From Deferribacter abyssi (GTDB lineage: Bacteria; Chrysiogenota; Deferribacteres; Deferribacterales; Deferribacteraceae): a stretch of 64,000 bases of DNA. Positions 8,809 through 17,860 of this stretch are shown here, piece by piece. Where the stretch lies: NCBI RefSeq assembly GCF_049472655.1, contig NZ_JAQNCS010000011.1, positions 15,762-79,761 on the forward strand. The letters are read 5' to 3'. The notes under the pieces were generated by a model. The model ran no database searches, had not been told where the DNA came from, and was given only the letters and a program-made list of their open reading frames with translations. Each line of letters begins with the position of its first letter. The stretch's first letter is position 1. The translations under genes and the position numbers were made by a program.

Positions 8809-8837
8809 ATTATATATAAATTCCTAACATTCTTCAA
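8809..8837 (-). promoter_or_regulatory. Predicted sigma-70 promoter of the hfq operon
   Basis: On the minus strand TTGAAG (8837-8832) is followed after exactly 17 bases by TATAAT (8814-8809). This gives a start point near 8802, about 43 bases before the hfq ATG. It is the strongest promoter-like match in the 222-base gap between nspC and hfq, and nothing upstream on this strand could read through except past the terminator-like hairpin at 8923-8950. Confidence 0.6.
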
Positions 8838-8921
8838 CTATTATTTTTACCCGAAGCTAATAGCACTATAATTCTCGTCATTACAAACATTAGTAAGTTA
8901 CTCGTTTTTCCTCAAATTTGA

Positions 8922-8950
8922 CAAAACAAAAACATTCGTTTTCAATGTTT
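8922..8950 (-). terminator. Possible intrinsic terminator after nspC
   Basis: On the minus strand, 32 bases after the nspC stop, AAACATT (8950-8944) pairs perfectly with AATGTTT (8936-8930) across a 7-base loop. A T-rich run (TTTGTTTTG) follows. The stem is A+T rich, so it is weak on its own, but its position between nspC and the hfq promoter is right for terminating the polyamine operon. Confidence 0.5.
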
Positions 8951-8981
8951 ATTAAAATTCTTAACAAAAGTAATTTAATAT

Positions 8982-10178
8982 TTATTTTATTTTTCTAATA
9001 AAATCAGCATAACTAAAATTTTTTTGCCACTTTATCCCTTCTTTTTTGTTAAAAACAACAATGGAAGGTAACTTAACACCATTGAATGTATTATTTTTAA
9101 CAAAAGAATACAATGCCATATCAAGCATAATAAGCCTATCTCCAATTTTTAATGGTCTTTCAAAAGAATATTCCCCAAAAAAATCACCGGCAAGACAAGA
9201 ACACCCGCCAATTTTATAGTTATATTTATATTCACCCCAAAAACCACAACCAATAATCTCTGGTCTATAAGGCATTGCTAAGACATCTGGAGTATGAGTT
9301 TCAGCAGAGGAATCAACGATAGCTATATTTACTCCATTATTAATAATATCAAGAATCTTTGTAACAAAAACACCTGCATATAAAACTACAGCCTCACCAG
9401 GCTCAAGATACACATCAATATTATTATACTTGTCTCTAAACAAATTAATAGTATCACAAAGTAGTTCTATATCATAATCTTTTCTTGTTATATGATGTCC
9501 TCCACCAAAATTAACCCACTTAAGATTAGCAAGATATTTACCATATTTTTTCTCAAAACTATTCAAAACTCTTACCAGAACATCTGCATTTTGTTCACAT
9601 AAAGCGTGAAAATGAAAACCATCTACAATTTCCAAATCAATATCTTCTAAATCCTCTGGATTTACTCCAAATCTTGAACCTGGAATACATGGATTGTATA
9701 AATCAACCTCTACTTCAGAATAACCAGGATTAACTCTTAACCCTACATGTTTTCCTCGATTTTTAACTTTTTCCCCATATTTCCTCAGTTGAAAAACTGA
9801 GTTGAAAATTACCACAGATGAGTAATCGATTATTTCATCTATTTCATTACCTTCAAAAGCAGGTGCATAGGTATGCACTTCTTTTTTAAACTCTTCCCAC
9901 CCAAGTCGTGCTTCCCAGAGACCACTTGCACATACACCATGTAAATATTTTGATATTAAAGGATAAGTCACAGGCAAAGAGTACGCTTTCTGCGCAAGCA
10001 GTATCTTTACCCCTGTCCTTTTTTGAACACTATCCATTATTCTACAATTTTTTTCAATAACATCCTCACTAATCAAATAACATGGCGTTTCAACTAATTC
10101 GGTAATCTCTTTTGGAAAAAAAGTTAAAGCTTCTTTATGCAATTCTTTCAACTTAAAACTCCGGTAGCTTACCATCAA
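8982..10178 (-). CDS. nspC: Carboxynorspermidine/carboxyspermidine decarboxylase
   Basis: A 398-residue PLP enzyme of the alanine-racemase-fold decarboxylase family. It removes CO2 from a carboxylated polyamine precursor to give (nor)spermidine. The PLP lysine is in LLAQKAYSLP. Further landmarks are FHFHALCEQ (in GFHFHALCEQNADV), NFGGGHHITR, and the catalytic EPGEAVVLYAG. Near the end come PYRPEI and GGCSCLAGDFFGEY, where the cysteine side contributes to the active site in this family. Its start lies 26 bases inside the upstream dehydrogenase gene, so the two are translationally coupled. Together with speA and the dehydrogenase it forms a three-gene polyamine operon. The actual substrate could be carboxyspermidine, carboxynorspermidine or carboxyaminopropylagmatine. 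Confidence 0.93.
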   Translation of the reverse strand: MMVSYRSFKLKELHKEALTFFPKEITELVETPCYLISEDVIEKNCRIMDSVQKRTGVKILLAQKAYSLPVTYPLISKYLHGVCASGLWEARLGWEEFKKEVHTYAPAFEGNEIDEIIDYSSVVIFNSVFQLRKYGEKVKNRGKHVGLRVNPGYSEVEVDLYNPCIPGSRFGVNPEDLEDIDLEIVDGFHFHALCEQNADVLVRVLNSFEKKYGKYLANLKWVNFGGGHHITRKDYDIELLCDTINLFRDKYNNIDVYLEPGEAVVLYAGVFVTKILDIINNGVNIAIVDSSAETHTPDVLAMPYRPEIIGCGFWGEYKYNYKIGGCSCLAGDFFGEYSFERPLKIGDRLIMLDMALYSFVKNNTFNGVKLPSIVVFNKKEGIKWQKNFSYADFIRKIK

Positions 10179-11373
10179 AGTTTTCTATCTTCCATGGCAA
10201 ACCGTGCAGTGTCAATAAATCCATAAAAGGATCTGGATCAAATTGCTCCACATTAAAAACACCTTTTCCTATCCATATTTTTTTTAGAACAAGCATGGCC
10301 CCAATCATTGCAGGAACACCAGTGGTATATGATACAGCCTGAGCCTGCACTTCTCTGAAAGCTTCTGCATGATCACAAACATTATAAATATATTTTTTAA
10401 ATCTTTTACCATCTTTAACACCATCAAAAACACAACCAATAACCGTTTTACCCTTATAATTCACTCCAAGTTCTGAGGGATCTGGAAGTAATTTTTTCAA
10501 AAATTTTAATGGCACAATTTTACATCCTTCGTACTCCACTTCATCAATCCTTGTCATTCCAACATTCTTTAAAACCCTCAAATGAGTAAGATACTCTTCA
10601 GAAAATGTCATCCAAAATCTTATTCTTTCAAGCCCCTTAATATGTTTTACCAATGACTCCATCTCTTCATGATATAACAAATAGCTTTCTCGCTCTCCAA
10701 CCTCCGGATAATTAAAAGAAAAGTGAATGCTATCCTTATCTAAAATTGGTGGTGTTTCTACCCACTTCCCATTTCTCCAATGTCTCACAACTTGAGTAAC
10801 TTCCCTAATATTGATTTCGGGGTTAAAATTTGTAGCAAAAGGATGTCCATGATCACCAGCATTACAATCAAGAATATCAATAGTTTTTATTTCGTCATAT
10901 AAATGTTTTTGTGCATAGGCACAAAAGACATTTGTAACACCTGGATCAAACCCACAACCAAGTACAGCCATAATACCAGCATCTTTAAATTTTTCATGAT
11001 AATCCCACTGCCATTTGTACTCAAATTTAGGATTATCCTTTGGTTCATAATTAGCTGTATCAAGATAATGTACACCAGTTTCAAGACATGCATCCATTAT
11101 GGTTAAATCTTGATATGGTAATGCCACATTTATTACAATCTCAGGCTCAAAATCTTTTATCAAAGCCACTACTTCTTCAGTTTTATCAGCATCTACTTTT
11201 GCTGTTTTAATTTCTACTCCATATTGTTTTTTAACATCTTCAGCAATTTTATCACATTTTTCCTTAGTTCTACTCGCAAGACATATCTCATGAAACATTT
11301 CAGAATTTTGCGCACACTTTTTTGCCACCACATTACCTACTCCACCAGCACCAATAATTAACGCTTTACCCAT
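10153..11373 (-). CDS. Carboxynorspermidine synthase-type dehydrogenase (saccharopine dehydrogenase family)
   Basis: A 406-residue NAD(P)H-dependent enzyme that condenses aspartate-semialdehyde with an amine to form a carboxylated polyamine. The Rossmann fold opens with LIIGAGGVGNVVAKKCA. Family landmarks include INVALPYQDLTIMDACLETG, HYLDTANYEP, GCGFDPGVTNVFCAYA and YTTGVPAMIGAML. Length and motifs fit the carboxynorspermidine/carboxyspermidine dehydrogenase branch (CANSDH/CASDH) rather than lysine metabolism, and its partner nspC overlaps its end by 26 bases. It starts 27 bases after speA. With agmatine-forming SpeA immediately upstream, agmatine itself (the carboxyaminopropylagmatine route) is a plausible amine substrate, as is putrescine. 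Confidence 0.9.
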   Translation of the reverse strand: MGKALIIGAGGVGNVVAKKCAQNSEMFHEICLASRTKEKCDKIAEDVKKQYGVEIKTAKVDADKTEEVVALIKDFEPEIVINVALPYQDLTIMDACLETGVHYLDTANYEPKDNPKFEYKWQWDYHEKFKDAGIMAVLGCGFDPGVTNVFCAYAQKHLYDEIKTIDILDCNAGDHGHPFATNFNPEINIREVTQVVRHWRNGKWVETPPILDKDSIHFSFNYPEVGERESYLLYHEEMESLVKHIKGLERIRFWMTFSEEYLTHLRVLKNVGMTRIDEVEYEGCKIVPLKFLKKLLPDPSELGVNYKGKTVIGCVFDGVKDGKRFKKYIYNVCDHAEAFREVQAQAVSYTTGVPAMIGAMLVLKKIWIGKGVFNVEQFDPDPFMDLLTLHGLPWKIENFDGKLPEF

Positions 11374-11400
11374 GCTACACCTCTTCTTTAATTTTTATTT

Positions 11401-13242
11401 CTAATTTCTTGATCCAGCTACTGTTTTTAAGTAGCTATTTTCACTTAAAACTAAGTATAAACTCCCAATAACATCTTTTTTCTCATCATCAGGAATTAAT
11501 TTTGAGTCTTCAATTCTTTGTTTCAACCTTCTCTCAATATCCTTTACATCATAATCAAGATCGTCTAATATATCTAGAATGTTTTGGGCCTCAATTACAT
11601 CATCAAGAACATAATTGCCCTCTTCATCAAAAGTTACCACAAACTCTGTAGGATGAGTAAAAAGGTTGTGATCCATACCAAGGGTTTCCTGATAAGCTCC
11701 TACAAGAAAAAATCCTAAAAAATAATCCTCTTTTTTCAAGTCAACATCATGTAAAAATAATGGCTTAGTGCTATCAAAAGCAATTTCTCCATCACTATCA
11801 CATGTAATATCCCAAAGACTCGCTGACCTTGTAGGAGTTATATCCAGTTTATCAAGAGGCATAACAGGAAAAGTTTGCCCCAAACCCCAATAATCTGGCA
11901 AACTTTGAAAAATTGAAAAATTCAAAAGATACCTTTCCTGAATCATATCTTGAATATCTCTCAACTCAGATAAATTCTTGTTTTTTAAAAAGTTTATTGC
12001 TTTTCGAATAATCAAATGAACAAGTACCTCAGTGTTGTTTCTGTCTATCAAGTCTATATATCCTAGATCAAAAAGAGTTAAAAGAGACTCCATATGATCA
12101 AGACTGTCATGTAAATATTCTATCGCATTTTTTTCATTGATAGTATTATAAAGTTCATACAGCTCTTCTATTAAAGGTGGGTTCACTTTCTTTAAACAAA
12201 GCTTATGTTCATTGTATTCCTGTGAAAATAGTTCTAAAACAGGTACCACAAGCACAGCATGACTTGCAGCAACGAATCTTCCTGCTTCAACAAAAATATC
12301 TGGTTCTGGTACATTTTTATTATTTGCAATCATCTTAAGTAAAAAAACAACATCACTTGCATATTCATCTAAAGTATAATTTATAGAATGCTGTAATTTA
12401 TGTTGGCTATATTCGACAGCAAGCCCTCCACCTATATCAATTCTTCTTAAGCTTTTCGCACCCATTTTACAAAGTTCTGCATAGATGTTTCCAGCCTCTC
12501 TCAATGCTTTTTTTACAGGTGATATTTCACTTATTTGAGAACCAATATGAAAATGTATCATCGTCAAATAATCTATCATTTTATAATCTTTCAAAAGTTT
12601 TAAGGCTTCCACTAACTCCACTGAAGTTAATCCAAACTTAGAATTTATCCCCCCACTTTTAGCCCAAATACCGATTCCTGAACTATGTAATTTAATTCTT
12701 AATCCTATATTAGGATAGGGTTTACCCATTTCTTTGGCAACCTCTAAAATAGTCTCAAGCTCATTCAACCCTTCAATTGTCAGAGTAATATTTTGACCCA
12801 TTTTAGCAGAAATGAAACCAAGAGAAATCATTTCTTTATCTTTAAACCCATTAACAATAATAGGAGTCCCTTCATTAACATAACTCATTGCTATAATTAA
12901 TTCAGGTTTACTCCCTGCCTCAAGCCCATATCTTTTCCCTTTTGTTTGCTTCATCAAATATGTTACAAAATTTGGGTACTGATTCACTTTCAAAGGAAAA
13001 ACAGAATGAAATTTGCCACTATAATCGTATTCTTTTATATATTTATTAAACTTATTAAACAGTGCATTTACATGTTTTTTCATTATATGAGGAAATCTAA
13101 AAAGCACTGGGCCTTTAAAACCTTGTTCTCTAACATCTTTAACAATATCAATCAGGGCTGGTCTATTACCTTCATTAATAACAACCTTACCATCTTCTAC
13201 CAGATAATCATAATTTCCCCAGATTTTTATACCATAATCCAT
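11401..13242 (-). CDS. speA: Biosynthetic arginine decarboxylase
   Basis: About 613 residues, the usual size of SpeA, which converts arginine to agmatine with PLP. The PLP lysine is in FPLKVNQYP. Other landmarks are GLEAGSKPEL, MIHFHIGSQISEI, RRIDIGGGLAVEYS, VEAGRFVAASHAVLV and, near the C-terminus, CDSDGEIA and FFLVGAYQETLGMDHNLF. The frame is open to 13272, but the ATG at 13242 is chosen. GAGGTGG lies just before it (4-5 bases) and homologues begin close to this MDYGIKIWG. It heads the polyamine operon, with the dehydrogenase and nspC following. No agmatinase (speB) or agmatine deiminase gene is visible in the window. Confidence 0.95.
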   Translation of the reverse strand: MDYGIKIWGNYDYLVEDGKVVINEGNRPALIDIVKDVREQGFKGPVLFRFPHIMKKHVNALFNKFNKYIKEYDYSGKFHSVFPLKVNQYPNFVTYLMKQTKGKRYGLEAGSKPELIIAMSYVNEGTPIIVNGFKDKEMISLGFISAKMGQNITLTIEGLNELETILEVAKEMGKPYPNIGLRIKLHSSGIGIWAKSGGINSKFGLTSVELVEALKLLKDYKMIDYLTMIHFHIGSQISEISPVKKALREAGNIYAELCKMGAKSLRRIDIGGGLAVEYSQHKLQHSINYTLDEYASDVVFLLKMIANNKNVPEPDIFVEAGRFVAASHAVLVVPVLELFSQEYNEHKLCLKKVNPPLIEELYELYNTINEKNAIEYLHDSLDHMESLLTLFDLGYIDLIDRNNTEVLVHLIIRKAINFLKNKNLSELRDIQDMIQERYLLNFSIFQSLPDYWGLGQTFPVMPLDKLDITPTRSASLWDITCDSDGEIAFDSTKPLFLHDVDLKKEDYFLGFFLVGAYQETLGMDHNLFTHPTEFVVTFDEEGNYVLDDVIEAQNILDILDDLDYDVKDIERRLKQRIEDSKLIPDDEKKDVIGSLYLVLSENSYLKTVAGSRN

Positions 13243-13324
13243 CTTACCACCTCTAATTAAAAAGATATACAATCTATAAACCTGAAAAATGTACTCATTT
13301 AGTTATAAAAGCAACATTTTGTAA

Positions 13325-13924
13325 TTAAAATTTCAAAATAAACGGTACAATTATAGGAACAAGAGTACTTAATATAAAGCCATTAATGAAAGCAACAACG
13401 GCAGCACTTTCACCAGCATACTTTTCTATAATCGGAAGCGTCGTATCCATGGTGGTAGCACCACCTGGTGCTATTGAAATATATGGGCCTGCATATTTTG
13501 CAAGAAATGGAACCAATATAATACTTATTAACTCTCTTATTACATTGGATAAAAAAGCTATAGAGCCAAGATCAGCACTTTTTAGTTTTGTTATTATAAC
13601 AGCAGATAAAGAATACCAGCCAAATCCAGCAGAGATGGCAAGACTATCTTTAATAGTTAATTTTAGAAAAAACGATGCTATATAACCACCAAACAATGTC
13701 CCAATAACTGTTCCAACAGGAACCAAAAAAGCGTATTTATCCGCAGTAAACAATTTCACCAAAGATTCTTTATCTCTACCTATACCATAACCTATTAAAA
13801 ACAATAAAAAGTATAAGGCGTAATCAGTTATTCTATCAGAATACACCATTAAAAATGTGGGTAAAAACCCAAACTGAGCCATTAAGATACCAGCGGTAAC
13901 AGATAGTATCATCAGAAAAATCAT
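13325..13924 (-). CDS. lysO: LysO-type exporter, C-terminal part
   Basis: A 199-residue membrane protein with about six hydrophobic segments. It corresponds to the C-terminal domain of the lysine exporter LysO (YbjE, DUF340 family). Landmarks are LFLIGYGIGRD, AGFGWYSLSAVI, LGSIAFLSNVIREL and the conserved GGATTMDTTLPIIEKY. In Escherichia coli LysO is one ~300-residue chain; here it is split across two overlapping genes (ATGA), with 88 + 199 residues. Two-gene versions occur in several thermophiles, so this is probably a natural split rather than a frameshift. It precedes speA by 82 bases. Lysine is the known substrate of the family; the polyamine context makes a related diamine worth considering, though that is inference. 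Confidence 0.85.
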   Translation of the reverse strand: MIFLMILSVTAGILMAQFGFLPTFLMVYSDRITDYALYFLLFLIGYGIGRDKESLVKLFTADKYAFLVPVGTVIGTLFGGYIASFFLKLTIKDSLAISAGFGWYSLSAVIITKLKSADLGSIAFLSNVIRELISIILVPFLAKYAGPYISIAPGGATTMDTTLPIIEKYAGESAAVVAFINGFILSTLVPIIVPFILKF

Positions 13925-14187
13925 TTTTTTCGCAACACTCTCATCATTATGCCTACCACAACTATACTAAAAAACACTGCCAATAAACTTATAATTAAAG
14001 AGGAGTATCCAAACATTACTATTTTCTGCTTTAAATTCGGATCTTTACCTATACCAACTCCCATAAAAAAAAGTAAGACTAAAACACTAAATGGTAAGAG
14101 ATACTTTTGTATTTTTATAATATTTCTTTCTTTTACCATATAACCGGTAATTATACCAATTATCAGAAAAAAGAGATACTTAAACAT
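13921..14187 (-). CDS. LysO-type exporter, N-terminal part
   Basis: An 88-residue protein with three hydrophobic segments: about 1-17, 28-45 and 55-82. FFMGVGIGKDPNLK matches the first half of LysO/DUF340 exporters and mirrors GYGIGRD in the second gene, which is typical of the two repeats of this family. The stop overlaps the ATG of the C-terminal part by 4 bases, so a 1:1 two-subunit exporter is likely. No Shine-Dalgarno sequence precedes the ATG at 14187. Instead a -10-like element ends about 6 bases before it, suggesting a leaderless message. Confidence 0.8.
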   Translation of the reverse strand: MFKYLFFLIIGIITGYMVKERNIIKIQKYLLPFSVLVLLFFMGVGIGKDPNLKQKIVMFGYSSLIISLLAVFFSIVVVGIMMRVLRKK

Positions 14188-14192
14188 GCGTT

Positions 14193-14221
14193 TTTATAAT
14201 ACACAATAAAATATTTGACAA
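14193..14221 (-). promoter_or_regulatory. Predicted promoter giving a leaderless lysO message
   Basis: Minus strand TTGTCA (14221-14216), 17 bases, then TATAAA (14198-14193). The predicted start point falls at or within a base or two of the A of the ATG at 14187. That agrees with the missing ribosome-binding site. Confidence 0.45.
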
Positions 14222-14229
14222 GCTTTAAA

Positions 14230-14252
14230 CAAATTAAAGTTAAATTAATTTG
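14230..14252 (-). terminator. Weak hairpin at the end of paaK
   Basis: Minus strand CAAATTAA and TTAATTTG form a perfect 8-bp stem around a 7-base loop, and TTTAAAG follows. The hairpin includes the paaK stop codon. It contains almost only A-T pairs and a short T-run, so termination would be weak. It separates paaK from the lysO promoter. Confidence 0.28.
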
Positions 14253-15483
14253 TTTTTTCTCTTTTATCAAGAACTCTCCTAGCTTTCCCTTGGCTCCTTT
14301 CAATAGTTCCTTTTTCAACAAGTTGTAAATTAAGATGAAAACCTAAAAAATCATACAGCTTTGTGTAAACTTTATCAAAAATTTCATCATCTGCACCGTT
14401 TTCTTTTTCTACAACAAGCGTAACATTATCTTTTCCCTTTTTATCTTCCAAAATGATAAGATACTCCATCGAAAGTTCATTGAACTGTAAAAGGATAGAT
14501 TCTATTTGTGAAGGATAAAAATTTACGCCCTTAATTTTCAACATATCATCGGTACGACCTTTGATTCTACCTACCTTAATAGTATGAAGCCCACAATTAC
14601 ATTTTTCTCTACTTACTACTTTTGTGATATCCCTAGTCCTATACCTTATAAGTGGTAAACCTTCTCTAGTAAGTGTTGTTATTACCATTTCACCTTCTTC
14701 TCCATCATCTACTGGATTGCCTGTTTCTGGGTCTATTATCTCAACTATATAATGATCATCCCACACATGTATTCCATTGTGCTCTTTACAATCTATTCCA
14801 AGTCCCACTCCACCAGTTTCTGTCATACCAATAATATCAAAAGTTTCTATTCCCATAATATATTCAATCCTTTTTCGCATCTCATCAGACCAAACCTCAG
14901 CACCAAAGATACCAACTCTTAAAAAACAATCCTTTTTAAAATCAAAACCTTCCTCCTCCGCAATCTCAATAAGCCTAAGAGGGTATGATGCAATTGAACA
15001 CAATACAGTAGTTCCTAAATCCTTCATAAACTTAAGTTGTAAAAAAGATCTACCAGGTCCTACAGGAATAATAAAAGCTTTAATCTTTTCAGCACCATAA
15101 TGGAAGCCAAAACCACCATTAAAAAGTCCAAATGAAGGGGTAATTTGAATAATGTCTTCTTTTGTAACGGTGGCAGTCTTATAACATCTTGCCATTATTT
15201 CAGACCATTGATTGATATCATTTTCTGTCATAGGATTAATTATTGGTGTACCAGTTGTTCCACTACTCATATGCATACGCATAAAATCTTTTTTATCAGC
15301 ACAAGCAAAACCAAAAGGGTACCCCTGACGCAAATCATCTTTTGTTAAAAAAGGAAGTTTTCTCATATCATCATAACATTTAATTTCTCCATTAAAATGA
15401 AGACGCTCATAATAATAAGAGTTGTTTTTTTTAATGTGGTATAAAGTTTTATTCAACAATTCAAGTTGTCTATCACTAAGCAT
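14245..15483 (-). CDS. paaK: Phenylacetate-CoA ligase
   Basis: A 412-residue AMP-forming ligase that activates phenylacetate or another aryl-acetate to its CoA thioester. The ATP/P-loop motif MSSGTTGTPIINPMTE, the adenylate motif IIGMTETGGVG, TREGLPLIRYRTRDIT and the hinge region GRIKGRTDDMLKIKGVNFYPSQIE are all in place. The C-terminal lysine lies in a region ending RSQGKARRVLDKR. Length is typical of bacterial and archaeal PaaK. It follows iorB with a two-base gap. IorAB makes aryl-acetyl-CoA from aryl-pyruvates, and PaaK interconverts aryl-acetates and their CoA esters, so the three genes form one aromatic amino-acid catabolic or biosynthetic unit. Confidence 0.95.
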   Translation of the reverse strand: MLSDRQLELLNKTLYHIKKNNSYYYERLHFNGEIKCYDDMRKLPFLTKDDLRQGYPFGFACADKKDFMRMHMSSGTTGTPIINPMTENDINQWSEIMARCYKTATVTKEDIIQITPSFGLFNGGFGFHYGAEKIKAFIIPVGPGRSFLQLKFMKDLGTTVLCSIASYPLRLIEIAEEEGFDFKKDCFLRVGIFGAEVWSDEMRKRIEYIMGIETFDIIGMTETGGVGLGIDCKEHNGIHVWDDHYIVEIIDPETGNPVDDGEEGEMVITTLTREGLPLIRYRTRDITKVVSREKCNCGLHTIKVGRIKGRTDDMLKIKGVNFYPSQIESILLQFNELSMEYLIILEDKKGKDNVTLVVEKENGADDEIFDKVYTKLYDFLGFHLNLQLVEKGTIERSQGKARRVLDKREKTN

Positions 15484-15485
15484 AA

Positions 15486-15986
15486 TTATATCTCTCCTAA
15501 AATTTTATCTAAAATATCTTTAGTAAGCATTTTATAGTTTAAAACTATTTCTATAATTTCATCAAAATCAAATATCTCTCGAAAAGCTTTAAAAAAAATA
15601 AAAAATAAAAACCAGTTTGTATATTTTGGATTATCAAAAAGTTTTAATGAAAGATTGGTAGCATCAACAATAATAATATTTGAATTTTTATTCTCTAAAT
15701 TTTCAATAGAATTAATAATTGCCACTCCATCTGGTATTAAAAAATGATCATTCAGCAAAAACTCATTTTTATCAGTTGATATAATAAAGTCGGCTTCTCC
15801 ACTTCCAAAGCTTGCAGAGTAATAATCCCCTACTTTTAGAAAGGTACTCACACTGCCACCACGCATTGCCATACCGTGAGTTTCAGCTGAAATAATTTTT
15901 ACTCCAAAATTTGATAAAACGGATCCTATCTGTCTATTTAATGTAATAACTCCTTGTCCACCTTTACCACAAATAATACCCTTCAA
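15486..15986 (-). CDS. iorB: Indolepyruvate ferredoxin oxidoreductase, beta subunit
   Basis: A 166-residue protein of the pyruvate-ferredoxin oxidoreductase gamma/IorB family. GKGGQGVITLNRQIG opens the domain, ETHGMAMRGGSVSTFLKVGD follows, and SGEADFIIS lies in the middle. It pairs with IorA to oxidatively decarboxylate indolepyruvate, phenylpyruvate and related 2-oxoacids to CoA thioesters, reducing ferredoxin. It is slightly shorter than many IorB (about 190 residues), mainly at the C-terminus. It starts 41 bases downstream of the iorA stop and is followed two bases later by paaK. Confidence 0.92.
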   Translation of the reverse strand: MKGIICGKGGQGVITLNRQIGSVLSNFGVKIISAETHGMAMRGGSVSTFLKVGDYYSASFGSGEADFIISTDKNEFLLNDHFLIPDGVAIINSIENLENKNSNIIIVDATNLSLKLFDNPKYTNWFLFFIFFKAFREIFDFDEIIEIVLNYKMLTKDILDKILGEI

Positions 15987-16027
15987 TTATTACTCCTCAC
16001 TAAAACACAAATTTAATACCTTCTAAA

Positions 16028-17767
16028 CTATCTGTTTCTAACAATTGCATTAAACGGACAAACTGATATACATACACCACAATTAACGCAAATTAGCCTA
16101 TCAATTTCTGCTTTATTTTTTAATTTATTTTCGAATATTGCTGGACATTCAAACTTCTCATAACAAATCCGACAATTTTTACAATCATCAGTAATTATTA
16201 CATCGGCGTTTTCTCGGTATTTTATCTTTGTCACACAAGGATGCCTGTAAATTACAACTGCAGGTTTTTTATTATTTTCAACAAAACCTACAGCTTCTTC
16301 CAAAACTTTAACTCCTTCTTCAAGTTGATAAGGATCCACAACTTTACAAAAATCAATTCCAATCCCTTCTACAATCTTTTCTATCTTAACTTTTCCAGAT
16401 TCATGGGGAACTGGTTGAAAACCTGTCATAGCGGTAGTTTCATTATCTAAAATACATAATACAAACTTTGCCTCATTTATAACAGCATTTATCAAAGCAG
16501 GTATTCCTGTATGAAAAAATGTAGAATCTCCAATCGTAGAAATAACTATTTTTTCAGGATTACTTCTAGATAGCCCTTCCGCAAAAGTAACAGATGCTCC
16601 CATGCAAATACATGTATCAACAGCACCAAGATTAACCCCGAGGGTATAACAACCTATATCTCCTGGAAATATACCTTTATCCTTAGTAACTTTTTTAATT
16701 GCATAAAAAGCAGGCCTGTGACCACAACCAGAACACAATCTTGGTTTAATACCACTAGTTTTAAAGTTTTGTTTTTTACTTAATTTAAGCTCTTTATTGA
16801 TAAAGTTAAAAATCTTTTCAGTTAAATAATCATAGGTAAGTTCCCCCATTCTTGTTATAAAACCGTTTAACCTTCCAAAGATCTTGTCTTTTCTGGCAAA
16901 CTGAATCTCTATTAATGGTTGAGTTTCTTCTACAACAAGTATCTTATCATAAGTATTTATTATTTCATCAAGAAGAGCTACAGGTAAAGGAAATGGCATA
17001 TCAAATTTGTATAAATCAATATCCAATTGCTTCTCTTTTACAATATCCTTTACAATTGCAAAAGAGTAGCCTGAGCCGACGATAGCAAACTTATTTTTCC
17101 TATCAATTTTATAATCACAATAATAAGATGTTGATATTTTATCTAGTTTTTCATTAAGTCTTTCATGTAACAATTTACGATATTTAGGAGTTGCAGCCCA
17201 TCTTGAAACATCTTTTTTAAAATTACCATAATTATATTCTTTTTTCTCAATCAAAATATCGAACGACTGCCTTGAATGACATACCCTCATCACAGGCCTA
17301 ATCATTACAGGAATTTCAAATTTGTGAGACAACTCCACCCCTTTTTTTGTTAGTTCGTATGCATCAAATGGGTTTATTGGGTCTAAAACGGGTATTTTAG
17401 CAGAAAATGCATACATTCTGCTATCTTGCTCAGTTTGAGAACTGTAAGGACCTGGATCATCAGCAGACACTATTATTAATGCACCTTTAACACCCGTGTA
17501 AGCTACAGAAAAAAGAGGATCAGCAGCTACATTTAATCCAACCTGCTTCATACTACACATAACAAATTTTCCAGAAATAGCTTCAGCAGCCGCTAGTTCA
17601 AGGGCTATCTTTTCATTGATTGACCACTGAGCATAGCATCCATTTGCATAATGAGAATAGGCTTCTAAAATTTCACTAGATGGTGTGCCTGGATATGCAT
17701 AAGCTGAAACAACCCCTGAGTGATAAGCACCTATTGCTATTAATTCATTTCCCATTAAAAATTTCAT
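16028..17767 (-). CDS. iorA: Indolepyruvate ferredoxin oxidoreductase, alpha subunit
   Basis: A 579-residue catalytic subunit. The N-terminal half binds pyruvate-type substrate and CoA (GAYHSGVVSAYAYPGTPSSE at about 13-32). The middle TPP domain starts at RLCSGCGHRPAFYAIKK and includes GDIGCYTLG and TIGDSTFFHTGIPAL, where GDS is the Mg2+-TPP motif. The last ~60 residues carry two ferredoxin clusters, CKNCRICYEKFECPAI and CVNCGVCISVCPFNAI. The first has an extra spacer in its third-to-fourth cysteine interval, as usual for IorA. It acts on indole-, phenyl- and p-hydroxyphenyl-pyruvate. No clear ribosome-binding site precedes the ATG at 17767; an alternative ATG lies four codons in. It heads the iorA-iorB-paaK operon and is divergent from the next gene. 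Confidence 0.95.
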   Translation of the reverse strand: MKFLMGNELIAIGAYHSGVVSAYAYPGTPSSEILEAYSHYANGCYAQWSINEKIALELAAAEAISGKFVMCSMKQVGLNVAADPLFSVAYTGVKGALIIVSADDPGPYSSQTEQDSRMYAFSAKIPVLDPINPFDAYELTKKGVELSHKFEIPVMIRPVMRVCHSRQSFDILIEKKEYNYGNFKKDVSRWAATPKYRKLLHERLNEKLDKISTSYYCDYKIDRKNKFAIVGSGYSFAIVKDIVKEKQLDIDLYKFDMPFPLPVALLDEIINTYDKILVVEETQPLIEIQFARKDKIFGRLNGFITRMGELTYDYLTEKIFNFINKELKLSKKQNFKTSGIKPRLCSGCGHRPAFYAIKKVTKDKGIFPGDIGCYTLGVNLGAVDTCICMGASVTFAEGLSRSNPEKIVISTIGDSTFFHTGIPALINAVINEAKFVLCILDNETTAMTGFQPVPHESGKVKIEKIVEGIGIDFCKVVDPYQLEEGVKVLEEAVGFVENNKKPAVVIYRHPCVTKIKYRENADVIITDDCKNCRICYEKFECPAIFENKLKNKAEIDRLICVNCGVCISVCPFNAIVRNR

Positions 17768-17860
17768 AACAGGGATTATTTTTAATCTATTTGTTCAAAA
17801 AAGTCAAATTATATTTAACCCTTAAACTCATAATGATACAACACTAAAAATAAAATTTGC

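Noticed and set aside
13921..13924. The lysO split as a sequencing frameshift.
   Set aside because: The ATGA overlap is a standard coupling arrangement and both parts have sensible starts and domains.
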